Positions 1 through 10,395 of a DNA stretch of 64,000 nucleotides are shown here, piece after piece. Every line of letters starts with the position of its first letter. Within the stretch, counting starts at the first letter, position 1. Source of the DNA: Tridacna crocea. Its lineage: Eukaryota; Mollusca; Bivalvia; Cardiida; Cardiidae. Position numbers and translations under genes: made by a program. The notes beneath the pieces were generated by a model that saw nothing but the letters and a program-made list of their open reading frames with translations, searched no databases and was not told the origin of the DNA. Where the stretch lies: NCBI GenBank assembly GCA_943736015.1, contig OX031068.1, forward strand, positions 24,436,296 through 24,500,295, read 5' to 3'.

Positions 1-946
1 ACGTCACAGGTGTGATATCGGGCCCTTGTTATAACGTCAGTGTGCGTTTTTGGTAAGACTGTTTTTTTTTTGTAATCGTTCTTTTAAATGATCTGAAAAA
101 GTCTTTAGACCTCCAAAGCGTACAATGCCTAGGGACTTTTTTTTTTTTGTCAAAGCTTTTGTTAACTACTTATAATAATGGAATAGACTTCGACCAACTA
201 TTAAAACCCAATCACTTTTTGATATTTGGTCAAAGTGTTTGTGCATATAGACATCTGCTTCCTGTCTAAAACATCAGAATATTAAATGTATTCATCTAAT
301 GTCTTTGATAAATACATGAGAGTCTTTGTAGTCCGTTTGTATCCACCCAAGCCAGCCTCATTCTATCTTCATATCGTACTTACTTTTCAATATAAGTTAC
401 GAAAATGCGCAGGTCCGATATCACTTCCTGTGACGTAGGTTGTAACCCTTGGTTTTGGTACATGTTTACGAGTGAAAAAGCCGTCGCGTAGAAACATGTT
501 ACCCTTTACATGACAACAATTTGACATTCTTCCCGCGTTTTCAAGTCGCATGATCTTGTTTAGCTGTCTTCTTTCTCTGTTTAAACGAAATTCTTATTTT
601 CTCTTTTATTTAGATTAATTTGCTCAATGAAAAATTACAATTACTAATATTTGAAAGGTCATTTGCAACCATGGCAAATAATTCATATAACAGTTATTCT
701 TTTCTGAAATTCGCAATATAAAAATGAACCACGACTATTTCCTATTTCGGTTTTCTGATTTCGCTTTATCTACGAAACCATGACGAAACAGACTGTCTAT
801 CAGAAAAATGGGTTAAGACAGCAAATTCTGTGGCAGTTTGCCCTTTAAACTCAGCACTGTTGGAGAGATCTAATGACCTCTCCCTGAATAACTCGTCATC
901 TTTTTTCAGAGCAATGGACCTACTAAGATTGTTGCGCAGACAATTT
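1..946. other. No recognisable feature
   Basis: No exon, repeat of the listed families or long ORF. It lies 3' of gene A and could hold a tail exon, but none is evident. Confidence 0.45.
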
Positions 947-998
947 CATTTATTTATTTATTTATTTGTTTATTTATTTATTTATTTATTTATTTATA
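947..998. repeat. TTTA microsatellite
   Basis: About twelve TTTA units with one GTTTA interruption. Confidence 0.95.
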
Positions 999-1848
999 TG
1001 TACTACTCATTTTCTATTTTTCTTTTGACAAGGGTCTCACATCCTTAGGAGCGTACAAGTATTCAAACATTTTTTGACTCTCTTAGGTCCCTTAAACCCC
1101 CTCCCCCCGCCCCAATTTTCTGCTCTAGCACATAGCCCTCCTTTTTTTTAAAACCAATTTATCTAAGTTATTGCATGTGTATTTTGTCTGTCATGCAGCA
1201 TATATCACATATGGAAGTACGCAAATTGAATTGATCCATACACACATTTTCTCACATACCCACTATGTTTTATCATTGTATTTGTATTTAATCTCAGCTC
1301 AATTTTGTTATTTGTCGTTTACAACGAAGTTTTCATGTGATCTGCCGCAAATTAAATGGAATTGTACTGCTGCCAACCTGCTGAGATTAAATGTTAAGAC
1401 CACAAAATTTCATATTTTTAAAAATTGAAAGCACGAACACTCGGACGATAAATTAGACCACGGGAAATGTATTTTAAGATAATTTAGAACACGTTGTGGG
1501 TAAAGAAGAAATTCCCCATCATTTTCTCCTTTTCTCATAATAGTTTCAAAAGTTTTTTTTTCTCTTCTTCCAATGTTACATGTATGATAAAACTCGATAT
1601 TGTAGGACATTAATAACTACTAAATCAAAAACACCCATGGATAGCAGTATGAAAATTGTCACTCTTCAACTCTTTGATAGCAATGCATTTATGAATTTGG
1701 TCTTCGCCACTTTATCTGGCTGGCAAATTGATGAAATCTCTGATACCGAGTTCTGTCTTTTTCTGAAATAGAAAATGATAGAAAAAAAAATCAGTTAACT
1801 CTCTTGAACATACAATTAGAGCTCGAGCTCATGTGTTATTTACTTCAT

Positions 1849-2033
1849 TTAAGAGTTTGCAGACGACAATTTAAATTTTGATAAAAATGGCAGAAGTTCT
1901 CCAAATAGGTAGAAAACACTGTTGGAAAAGGAGAAATTGCTCGTTACGAGCAATTTCCCCTTTTCCCACAGTGTTTTCGAAAGACTTGTACTGCAGACAC
2001 GTAAAAAAAAGGGCTTGTTTGGGAAAGGGTTAA
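1849..2033 (+). mobile_element. TTAA MITE, subtype with CTCGTTACGAG loop, left end truncated
   Basis: Palindrome around 1917-1976 with stem of the F1 family but loop GCTCGTTACGAGC in place of GCTGGTTACCAGC. Right end GGGAAAGGGTTAA is intact. Confidence 0.75.
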
Positions 2034-2039
2034 ACCATA

Positions 2040-2405
2040 TAAATATGTCATATTTCACGTGTCTATTTTTTAGAAATATTATAGGTAAAGAAATGTCATA
2101 TTTAAGCTGGCGGGTAATTATTTTCCTGTCACAGTGAATAGTTTCCTCCTGCCGAAAATCTGGAACTACTTTTTTATTCTACTGTGCTAAAAATAGAATT
2201 AAAGTGGCATTCGTTGACAAAATAATCAGAGGAAATATGATATATAATTTAATCCATCAGTCTGTGGTTAATATGGGAACTGTTTGCCTCAAAAAGGGAA
2301 AGGTTCGCGAAAATAACTCGTGCCTTACGGCACTCGTTATTTTCGCAGACCTCTTCCCTTTTCGGCAAATATTTCCCCATAATAACCACAAACTGATTAA
2401 GTAAT
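2040..2405 (+). repeat. Dispersed repeat shared with 50465-51085, with terminal hairpin
   Basis: The stretch is similar along its length to 50465-51085 (CCTGCCGAAAATCTGGAACT and TTGACAAAATAATCAGAGG in both). It ends in an imperfect palindrome, 2256-2395 (GCCTCAAAAAGGGAAAGG against CCTCTTCCCTTTTCGGC). The copy at 50 kb carries an extra 248-bp MITE. Confidence 0.75.
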
Positions 2406-2413
2406 TTCTATAT

Positions 2414-2829
2414 TTACCTGTATTGCCGCGAGGTGATATATACTATGAGAATGAGGAGTATAACACACACCAATGCTAAAGTAACACCAAGTAGAATTCT
2501 TAAATCATTCAATCCTACGTTCTTGAAACCGTCTTGTTTAACGCGTGAGGACGGAGATGGTGAGGTTGGAAAATCATCTTTACTTGTCTCCCTTGTTGAT
2601 AACACAGGTTTAGTCGCCTCCCCTGGTCTATGTATGGACGTTTGAGGTTCTTCAGAACTTGAAACAATATCTGTAGTCGTCGCATTTGTTACAGTAACAT
2701 CTGAGGTCGTTTTACTTGGTTCGGTTGTTGTTGTAGGTTGGGCAGTTGAAGAAAGATTGAATTTAGGTAGTTGTACTGAGGAATTTGCTGAAGAAGAAAA
2801 CACTTTTAACCGTTGTGACGCTCGTACTG
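2414..2829 (-). CDS. Gene A exon 4: Ser/Thr stalk, transmembrane helix, short tail
   Basis: Acceptor TTTCTTAG at 2830, then 138 codons in phase 1. The first ~85 residues are rich in Ser, Thr and Pro with sequons NSS, NLS and NAT, expected to be O-glycosylated. A hydrophobic helix follows (ILLGVTLALVCVILLILIVY) and a tail ITSRQYR. The stop TAA overlaps a perfect splice donor (TACAG|GTAAAT), so the tail could be longer in a spliced form. No continuation exon was recognised in 1-2413. Confidence 0.78.
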
Positions 2830-5800
2830 CTAAGAAATCAAAATGGCAATAAAATACAAAATTTACACTCTATTTTTGCTATTTTATCGTAAATATTAAT
2901 ACACCAATTAAATGACAAAATCTGATACAAAACGTGATTGGTCAAATACAATTTAGGGGCCTGAGACACAATGGCGTGTATTATCCGGCCATTTCGTAGC
3001 CCTTGTAGGTTAATCGGTAATAAATGGTCAACGCAGGCTGACATGGGTTAATCCTTATTAACCCTTTACCCCATAAGGCATATCTATGGTATTTCTAGTT
3101 GATCCTAAATAACAGCAAGGATGAAGCTGAACATTTCTTATGTGTATATGATACCTTTTGATAGCATAGAAAACACTGTGGCAAAAGGTGAAATTGCTCG
3201 TTACGAGCAATTTCACCTTTTGCAACAATGTTTTCCAAAGGCTCCTACAAGCAATGTGTAGAAATGAGTATCTATGGAGTAAAGGGTTAATACTGATCAG
3301 CTTTCTGCATGTCCAACGACCATTCTACCTCATGATTTAGTCAATTTTTTTTGTTCAAACAAAATTGACTTTATGGATTCATAGTTACGTGATAACTTGC
3401 TTGCTTTAATGGACCACGGAGATTCATTTAACCCTCTTTTGCCAAAGCATAATCTAGATATCGTCGATTTTCTTCGAAAACCTCGTAACTACAGCTTGTA
3501 ACAAGCTGTAGTTACGAGGTTTTTTAACCTTTTACCACCCAATCCCGACTTTTATCGACCCTGAGAAAGAAAGCCTTGAAAACATTGTGCGAAAAGGAGA
3601 AAATGCAGGTAACCAGCATTTTTCCTTTTCCCACAATGTTTTCAACCCTTTCCAAACCAAATCTTAATATTTGATTCACATTTATTTTGTCGCCTGCAAA
3701 TGCTTTTAATTTGGACTAGTCTAAAATTTGTCGTTTGGTAAAGAGTTAAGTAAACCGACGATATATTCAACGGCTGAAAATGCATCCTAACGAGACCTGA
3801 AAGATGTTCATCCTATAGCCTATCAAAAATCTTGAACAAACTATCGGACAGTATAGATCAAAGATCAGACTGCACGTTTTGTGAAGTCTGATCTTGATCT
3901 ATGCCGTCCGCAAAGGTCACTGCCTTTTGCTTAACTCTTTACCAGACGACAAAAATTTTAGCCTTTTCCAAATTGAAAGCATTTGCAGACGACAATTTAA
4001 ATTTGACTCAAATAATGGAATTTGATCTTGACAGGGTTCAAAACATTGTGGGAAAAGGAGAAAATGCTGGTTACCAGCATTTTTTCCTTTTCCCACATTG
4101 TTTTCAAAAGGCTTCTTCCTCAATGGTGTTAAAAGTCGTCATTGTGTGGTGAATGGTTAAAGCGCCGAGAGTCTTATTCAACGAACCGCTTCTAATAGAA
4201 ATACCAATCAGACTATAGCAACATCAAGGCTGTGTGACCACAATGTCTTACATAGCAGTTGAAGATTCAGATATAAGATCAGACTGGATGCTCTGTGCAA
4301 TCTGATCCATGCCCTCCACAAAATGGAAGAAAAAAATGTGCTTTGCTGTTGAAAGGTGAAGACTGAATTACACAAGTTTACCGAAGCAGATCCTGGTTGA
4401 AAAAGGAACAACTGGATTATCAAACACCAGGAAACCATTGCACGTCTTAATTTGCATAGGCTGGGTCATTCTCGTGCAGCAGCCCTGGCTGGTACTTATA
4501 CACAATGACACATTCGTCATGGTTCCTGGCTGTGTAGGAATACGATCTGTGAAGAAAGGTGTATTTTACAATTCTAAAATCAACAACCACGTGTTTTAAA
4601 TGCCCCTAAAGAAGAGTTTTCTTTTTTTTTTCAAAACATTGTCGGAAAAAGAGGAAATGCTTGTAACATTTTGACATTTAACTTTCTGGGAGAAACATGT
4701 CCCATCATCTAGGCCATCTTTAATTTGTCTTATGCAGTTGCTCTGTATTTAGACAGTATATTTAGAATTTTTGTCTGGTAGCAAGATTACAGAAACTAAA
4801 AGCTTGTCAAAATAAATTTAACAAGAAAATATTGATGCGTAACTTCAATGGCGCCGCAAATCAGTTGTTTCTGAAATAAGGCACATTTCTTACATCTTTC
4901 AAAAAATGACCAATGCAAATTTATGCAGAACTCGATGAGAAATGAACTGAGAACCCCTAGATAATCTGTAGAATGCAACTCAAAACTTCAAAAAGAAAGA
5001 ACCAATAATGATAAGACACAATCATCTAGCTTCTAAATTACCTAATTGATATTAAAAACAGGTTATGAAATGATCAAAGTGGTTACGAAATTATAGAAGT
5101 GAGTACAAAATGATCAAAATAAAAAGTAAATTTGGGTACGAAATGGCTTATGAACGGAAAGACCTAGTTACGAAATGGCTGCCTCCATAGGTACTTTTCA
5201 AAAGCGAATAAAAATATGGCGCCGCCGCTCATGCGGCGCAACAACAAGAGGCAAAGCACCTGACTGAAGGACGGATTCTTAAATTGGTTTTAAAAATGCA
5301 TTTTCAACGGTACTTCAGTTATATATCACAGAGGTCGATGTGACTGTTCAAGCTTTTCTTCGAGTTCATTAACCCTTTACCACACAACCCTGACTTTTAA
5401 CAATCCTGAAGAACAAAACCATTTGAAAACATTATAAGACAATTCTCTCCATTTGAGCCACGTTAAAATTATCGCCTGCCACTGCTTTCAATTTGGACCA
5501 GTTTTACATTTTTGTCGTTTGGTTAAAGGTTAACCATATTTCGGACAACACAATATCTCGGTCACTGGACACTTTCTCACATTAACAGTACAGTAGAATT
5601 TGAGCCATAGTCTCGCAAACGTGATTTAAAAGCATCTTCTTAATGCATCGTACGAAGTAATTTATCGAATAGTTATGAATCTACAAAACACATTTTGTCC
5701 ACCGTTGAAACTTTTTTGCTATCGGTCAAAACTTTACATGTGAAAGGACCAATTTACGTAATAATCCAGTCGGTTGTGGATCTATAATTATGTGATGAGA

Positions 5801-7195
5801 TGCTAGCTGTAGTGCAACACTGAGATGCAGGCTATCTATTTTTGCCATAGCGCGGTTCAAGTAGACTTTCGCAAACAGGAAAACAGAGTAGAAGATTGCA
5901 TTTACTAATTGTGTGTTTGCAAGAATAGTTCACAACACAGCGGATTCTGCAGATTCAAAATTAACCCTGTGCCAAACAATCCTTGGTTTTTACGACCCTG
6001 AGATGGAGGTTTTTTTGAAAATATTGTGGGAAAAGGAGAAATTGCTGGTAACCAGCATTTTCTCCTTTTCACACAATGTTTTCTATCCTGCTTGAAGCAA
6101 ATTTCAATTTTTGAATTATGCTTATTTTGTCGTCTGCAAGTGCTTTCAATTTGGACAAGTCTAAATTTTTGTTGTTTGGTAAAGGGTTAACACTTGTATT
6201 ATCTGACAACTATTGGGCCTTTAAAGCTTGCCTTTTATCCAGATCTGTTGATCGCAGCCGCACTGGGGACTAGTTGGACACGTGGTTGTGATAAGACCGC
6301 TTTGTGTTGCCACAAATCTTGTCCATCCAACTGGGATTCGATTGCTTCTGCACAATGTGGACGTCTGGTTATAGTCTGTTATCATAGTAGTGTCGTTCAC
6401 GGCTGTATAGTTACTGCACGGGTCATTCTGACATAAGACTGGGTAAAAGATACAGATTATTAGGCCTATATAGTGAAGTTTGACAACTAAAAGTATACAA
6501 TAGGTTTTGAATTTAAACGTGAACGAAAATTAAAAAAATGACGAAAATGACATGATGAAAAATGGAAACCGTATTTCTCTATTAACATCTTGTACAGTAT
6601 TTTCAGAATTAGGTTTCAGTTTGCATATACATGTATGGTGACTAGATTGGTATGATGTAGCACCGAGGTGCATTAAAACCTGCCCCCCCCCCCCCCCTCC
6701 CCCGTTTTGCGAAAGCACAACTCATTTAACTTTTTACCAAACAACAAAATTTTAGACTGGTCCAAATTGAAAGCATTTGCAGACGACAAAATAAACGCGA
6801 CTCAAAAATTGAAACTTGACTTTAGAAGAGTAGAAAACATTGCAGGAAAAGGAGAAAATGCTGGTTACCAGCATTTTCTCCTTTTCCAACAGTGTTTTCA
6901 AAGGGCTTCTAAAAGGTTGTAAAAACCAGGAATTGTTTGGTAAAAGATTAAAATATGTTACTTGTGTACCGATGCATTATGTCCATTGTGCAAATGTCGA
7001 GAAATAAAAAAGATAACTCATTTAGATATAAGATTAAGATCGATTTTCATGATTCTAACTCTTACATTCACAATGAAAAAAGTAGCAATGAAACAACACT
7101 TAAAAAGTCGAAGACATTTTTTTTTTTGACAAAATCACACTACTAACGTTACCTTTCCTGGCCTGCAGGACGATACACAACAATAAAAGAAACAT
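2414..7195 (-). CDS. Gene A: D8C-domain type I membrane glycoprotein (4 exons, complete model)
   Basis: Spliced model: exons 7195-7153, 6438-6232, 4546-4382 and 2829-2414 on the minus strand, every intron in phase 1. The protein is a 14-residue hydrophobic start (MFLLLLCIVLQARK), a cysteine-rich D8C domain in two halves (starting at NDPC; second half with GCC and ending RICF), a Ser/Thr/Pro stalk, and a membrane helix (ILLGVTLALVCVILLILIVY) with a short basic tail. D8C is the domain of uromodulin, GP2 and OIT3, secreted or surface glycoproteins of which GP2 binds bacteria; no zona pellucida domain follows here. I infer a small, probably O-glycosylated cell-surface protein exposing one D8C domain. 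It is the leftmost of a same-strand family (B, C, D). The second intron has a GC donor. The last codon before the stop forms AG|GTAAAT, so a further tail exon is possible. Confidence 0.8.
3058..3290 (-). mobile_element. TTAA MITE family F3, complete
   Basis: Founding description of F3: TTAA at both ends, terminal ACCCTTTACCCCATAAGG and GGAGTAAAGGG, and a central palindrome CATTGTGGCAAAAGG-type stem with loop GCTCGTTACGAGC. About 230 bp. Other copies: 43759, 45474, 58008 and a left-truncated one at 63255. Its stem resembles that of F1 but the flanking arms are unrelated. Confidence 0.85.
3424..3770. repeat. Hairpin repeat F9 interrupted by a MITE
   Basis: ACCTCGTAACTACAGCTTG and its inverse form a perfect 40-base hairpin at 3479-3521. 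The MITE 3524-3749 sits in it; the uninterrupted relative at 8300-8395 reads straight from the hairpin into TTAATAAACCGCCG, giving an empty site at TTAA. Confidence 0.7.
3524..3749 (-). mobile_element. TTAA MITE family F1, complete (type description)
   Basis: F1 is the dominant repeat of the window, about 225 bp: TTAA at each end, terminal CCCTTTACCAMAC inverted for about 12 bases, one arm reading CAGACGACAAAATAAA and the other CTACTTTTGACGCCC, and a near-perfect central palindrome of about 65 bases made of GAAAACATTGTGGG, AAAAGGAGAAAATGCTGG and their inverse. No coding capacity. TTAA duplication and CCCTTT ends fit piggyBac-like or Kolobok-like non-autonomous elements. Strand given is that of the CAGACGAC arm. 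Confidence 0.88.
3846..3925. repeat. Hairpin repeat F2 (type description)
   Basis: Core is a palindrome of AGATCAGACTGCACG and CGTGCAGTCTGATCT flanked by GGACAGTGYAGATC and its inverse. Full copies (38572-38774, 11885-12097, 32848-33062) extend to TTAACCCTTA and GGATAAGGG ends, so F2 is probably a further TTAA MITE. This copy is only the core, abutting the F1 copy at 3931. Confidence 0.75.
3931..4160 (+). mobile_element. F1 MITE, complete
   Basis: TTAACTCTTTACCAGACGAC to GAATGGTTAA; full central palindrome. In intron 2-3 of gene A. Confidence 0.88.
4265..4335. repeat. F2 hairpin core, diverged
   Basis: AAGATCAGACTGGATGC opposite GCAATCTGATCC. Lies directly next to gene A exon 3 on its 3' side. 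Confidence 0.5.
4382..4546 (-). CDS. Gene A exon 3: D8C domain, C-terminal half
   Basis: Between a TTCACAG acceptor and an AAC-containing GTAAAC donor lie 165 bases, phase 1 at both ends. It encodes RIPTQPGTM, then CISTSQGCCTRM, QIKTCNGFLVF, and ends FSTRICF. The C-x(6)-CC...IK-C..F pattern is the second half of D8C (uromodulin-type C..CC..IxVKxC). The cysteine before the end, present as PCTRLCF in genes B and C, is replaced by PFSTRICF here, balancing the extra cysteine in exon 2. Confidence 0.82.
4780..5255. repeat. Duplicated block, second copy at 36810-37395
   Basis: Shares AACAAGAAAATATTGATGC, CGCAAATCAGTTGTTT and GGCTGCCTCCATAGG with 36.8-37.4 kb. The part 5060-5180 is a loose tandem of TACGAAATGGYC words. 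Both copies lie in or beside D8C genes. Confidence 0.75.
5369..5533 (-). mobile_element. F1 MITE lacking the central palindrome
   Basis: Both TTAA ends and arms are present, but the hairpin is replaced by GAAAACATTATAAGAC; an internal deletion of one stem arm. Confidence 0.8.
5961..6190 (-). mobile_element. F1 MITE, complete, 41 bases past gene A exon 2 donor
   Basis: TTAACCCTGTGCCAAACAAT to GTAAAGGGTTAA. It lies within the intron that uses the GC donor, so insertion so close to the splice site was tolerated. Confidence 0.87.
6232..6438 (-). CDS. Gene A exon 2: D8C domain, N-terminal half
   Basis: Acceptor CCCAG at 6443-6439, then 207 bases in phase 1 encoding NDPCSNY, a VNDTTM turn, GWTRF, and CPTSPQCGCDQQIWIKG. 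DPC, GW-RF, CP..QCG and IW are the hallmarks of the first half of the D8C domain and align with exons at 18409-18618 and 27639-27842. The donor is AAAAG|GCAAGC, a GC-AG intron; the two paralogous exons use GTAAAT at the same codon position. There are five cysteines here against four in the paralogues, the extra one being in QCGC. Several N-x-T/S sequons. Confidence 0.85.
6675..6705. repeat. Homopolymer C tract
   Basis: About 15 C followed by TCCCCC; intron 1 of gene A. Confidence 0.9.
6726..6951 (+). mobile_element. F1 MITE, complete
   Basis: TTAACTTTTTACCAAACAAC to TAAAAGATTAA; in intron 1 of gene A. Confidence 0.86.
7153..7195 (-). CDS. Gene A exon 1: signal peptide
   Basis: ATG at 7195-7193 opens MFLLLLCIVLQARK, a compact leucine-rich signal sequence, and ends in phase 1 at a GTAACG donor (AAA G|GTAACG). 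This fits the phase-1 acceptor of the D8C exon 715 bases downstream. Too short to appear as an ORF; recognised because hydrophobicity, phase and donor agree. The upstream promoter could not be defined. Confidence 0.7.
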
Positions 7196-7199
7196 CTCA

Positions 7200-8299
7200 G
7201 ATGATGAAAATACGCTATGAACATACATAACTCGTCTCAACAACCCATTAAAGATAGGTATTTATCTGATTGCATTGAATTGCTCATACGTGCCTTGCCC
7301 ATGACGATAAGGTTCACCTAAAAAAAAAGTACAGCGTGGTAAAGTAATTTATTAGCGAGTGCCAATCCTGTTTTGTTTGCACATGTTCAATACCATCGCA
7401 GCCATGATAACATGATCAAAGCCGAGAGTTTGCCAATGAAAAACGACTAAGATAAACTTAGATAACACGTACAATTCAAAGTCCAAGAACGAAACAGGAA
7501 GTGCCATGTCTCTTTATGACCTTGACCTTGAATATTGAAAATGAAAAAGCAAGCACATTATAAGAAGTGGACCGAATAAGTAAAATACTAGATCTGTTCC
7601 GGCTAAGGATGTTATGGCCAGTTGTCGGTGAGACAGACAGTCGGACGGACAGACGGACAGATTGGCAGGCGGGCGACTGAGCGCAAGGAAGGACAGACAG
7701 CTTTGGGTACTTTTGGTATCAAATAATACAAAGGGTGTTCTATCTTATCTTTGTATATGAACGAGTTGCCAATATTAGGTATCTATGGGTCTTTAACCAA
7801 AATAGCCGTGATTTAGCTATTTCTCTTTATTTTCTTCCACTTACTAACAATATCATTTATGTGAATTATTAGGTGCTTGTTAATTTACGTTTTTATTACA
7901 TAGCTAGGGGTAGGGCTGAAAGTACATTATACGAGCTAGGTGTGTGCGCTGTGCGGCCTCCCTATGCGAAGCTGACCATTGCCATCAGGGAACAGTCCAG
8001 CTACAGCTGTCCTTTGGCCGTGCCTATATACAAATAAGTTAAAAAAGGTCCCGCCTCCCGAAATATCGCAAATACGTGTACGCCAAAGATTATAGAAATG
8101 GCTTAAAACAGAAAGACACGTGCATGACATCAGGAATTTTAAAAAGAATTATAATCTCAGGCTACTAGAGCTTTCGCTAGTACCGTGTATTAAAAAATCA
8201 GATGAGAAAGAGAGCTTTTCGAACTGTCTTTGGAAAAAAGAGAAAATTCTGACACCATTAAAGCACTTTGCTCGTTGCCAACAATTTATCGTTGGTTTA
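7200..8299. other. Upstream flank of gene A, nothing definite
   Basis: A run of CGGACGGACAGACGGACAG at 7640-7665 is low complexity. No TATA or initiator could be tied to gene A. Confidence 0.4.
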
Positions 8300-8395
8300 C
8301 TTAAAAGACCGCGTATCTACAGCTTGAGACAAGCTGTAGTTACGAGATTTTTTTTAATAAACCGCCGATATTCAACCCTAATGGGACCAATTTCA
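8300..8395. repeat. F9 hairpin repeat, uninterrupted copy
   Basis: CTACAGCTTGAGACAAGCTG hairpin then TTTTTTTTAATAAACCGCC; matches the two sides of the MITE at 3524-3749. Confidence 0.65.
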
Positions 8396-8432
8396 ACATA
8401 TGAGCCACCCGTAGAGTGTTGTCTGCAAATAT

Positions 8433-8661
8433 TTAACCCATTACCAAACGACAGTATTTCAGACTGCTCCGAATTGAAAGCATTTGTAGACGACAAAATA
8501 AAAGTGACTGAAAATTTGAAATTTGTTTTGTGACAGGTAGAAAACAATGTGGGAAAAGGAGAAAATGCTGGTTACCAGCATTTTCTCCTTTTCTCACAAT
8601 GTTTTCAAAAGGCTTCATTCTCAGGGGCGTCAAAAGTAGGGATTGTGTGGTAATGGGTTAA
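8433..8661 (+). mobile_element. F1 MITE, complete
   Basis: TTAACCCATTACCAAACGAC to TGTGGTAATGGGTTAA, with perfect TTAA pair. Confidence 0.88.
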
Positions 8662-8956
8662 GATGGACAATTGTTGGTTTTTTTTACGTCTAGTATAAAT
8701 TCATCGAGGTAGATTCCAACACATGTTCACACAAATATGACGATATTTCTGTGCTGTGACTGGTTGAAAGCAGCTGTAGGAAGTGTTTTACGATTTAAGT
8801 TTACAGATAAAGAGTTTTCGTGGATTCTTGCCCAGTCTATGGTATTCAGGCCTTAGTATTACTGAATTAACGAACCTCTGCAAGCCTAATGGCCAAGCCT
8901 TGCATCTCTGTGATTGCGCTATTGAGAGTAGATCTATAGTTGATTAATTGATCGTT

Positions 8957-9188
8957 TGGTGTTAAACGTTGTTTTCAACATAACCTCAGTTATATCGCAG
9001 CGGCCAATGCTCCTACCAATCCTTTCCTGGAGTCTCTTTTACCAGTACTCAGCAATATTTCTTTTCAAAGCCGCTGGATTGCTTTCCCACATAACCGTCG
9101 TCATGATAGTAGTCAGCGGTGAGAAAGGAATGAATCCTGTAGCAATGACTGTCATCAATCCTCGGAAATAAATTGGCCGAACCAGGGA
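8957..9188 (-). mobile_element. SINE-like repeat S3, truncated copy
   Basis: TGGTGTTAAACGTTGTTTTC, then CAGTTATATCGCAGCGGCC and TCCCACATAACCGTCG match the S3 copy at 47233-47520 in order. The tRNA-like head is missing here. Confidence 0.65.
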
Positions 9189-9405
9189 GATCTTTGGAAG
9201 ACTATCTTCTCTTCATGCCAACAAAATGTTCTTTTGTTGTATACATTCAGTGCTCAAAACTGGTGATTCAGACACATTTGGTCGTTCTTCGGATAAATCT
9301 GAGCATTGTATGTATTCACTGTTCTAGATGAGTTATCCTGTCGAATATAATTTGTTATCTGTTGTCATATTGCCATATCAATTGTCTTTTGTGTGTGCTC
9401 TAAAT

Positions 9406-9542
9406 CATCCTCGGATACCCCGGGATCTCCCTATTTGCTACGCTACATCGACCCTGGGACAATTGACTGATAAAACTTTGAATCAGTCGCCGAAAATCGA
9501 TGTAGCGTAGCAAATAGGGAGATCCCGGGGTATCCGAGGATG
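9406..9542. mobile_element. Palindromic MULE-like element, short form, 9-bp TSD
   Basis: Terminal inverted repeats start CATCCTCGGATACCCC and continue about 40 bases. It is flanked by a perfect 9-bp duplication GCTCTAAAT (9397-9405 and 9543-9551). 137 bp, an internally deleted form of the element at 10033-10395. A 9-bp duplication with long inverted repeats fits Mutator-like elements. Confidence 0.85.
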
Positions 9543-9659
9543 GCTCTAAATGGGCTAACCGGTTCTTTTTTGACCGGGTGCTGCATGCCTGTATTTGGCC
9601 ACTGCATTCTGTGGTCTATACATGCGGTGGTGACACACTTGGTCGCTTTGCGAATCTCT

Positions 9660-9950
9660 TAACCCTTAGGCTGGCAAACGCGACTCGCAGACCTTTTGCA
9701 GACAGCATAGATCAAGATCAGACTTTGCAGAAGGAGCAACCTAATCTTGGTTCTATACTGTCCGCTAAGGAGATATGTCTTCGAAAACACCTTTGAAATA
9801 GGGAAATTTGAGTTTTATGCTATCGGTTGGAAAGTTTCGTTTCTTTTATTTAGAGGAATACATGTTGATGCGTTATCTGCGTCTCTTTCTCTCCAAAATA
9901 CCTTTGAAATAGGGAAATTTTGGTTTTATACTATCGGTTGAAAGTCTTAC
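9660..9950. repeat. F2-family copy with internal duplication
   Basis: TTAACCCTTAGGCTGGCAAA, a broken GATCAAGATCAGACTT hairpin, and two copies of ACCTTTGAAATAGGGAAATT at 9788 and 9901. Similar to 48095-48290. Confidence 0.6.
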
Positions 9951-10032
9951 GTAGTAAGACATGGGTTAGTTCGTAACCTGCATCTAAAATGGCGATGCCA
10001 GCTGACGCATTTGGTCGCCTGTCCGATACCTG

Positions 10033-10395
10033 CATCCTCGGATACCCCAGGGTCTCCCTATTTGCTACGCTACATCGACCCCTGGGACAATTAGTTGAGT
10101 TTCCTTCGCTTTACCGCTGGCCAAATGCTGGCTTTTCATTGGCTCCATCATCATTTTGTGATGGGCGAGTGTACTGTACGCTATGACGTTTCGTATCGAT
10201 TTTCGGCGGCTCGCTTTACCGCTGGCCGAATGCTGGCTTTTCATTGGTTCTATCATCATTTTGTGATGGGCGAGTGGACTGTGCGGTATGACGTTTCGTA
10301 TCGATTTTCGGCGGCTGATCCAAAGTTTTATTAGTCAATTGTCCCAGGGTCGATGTAGTGTAGCAAATAGGGAGACCCCGGGGTATCCGAGGATG
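10033..10395. mobile_element. Palindromic MULE-like element, long form, 9-bp TSD
   Basis: Inverted repeats of about 62 bases (CATCCTCGGATACCCC to GGGACAATT), perfect 9-bp duplication CGATACCTG (10024-10032 and 10396-10404). The interior holds two direct copies of about 105 bases, starting CTTTACCGCTGGCC at about 10111 and 10213. No transposase. Confidence 0.87.

Noticed and set aside
6194-6436. 80-codon plus-strand ORF with cysteines
   Set aside because: Antisense of gene A exon 2, whose minus-strand frame carries the D8C motifs.
8120-8533. 137-codon plus-strand ORF
   Set aside because: Runs through the F9 hairpin and into an F1 MITE; no similarity.
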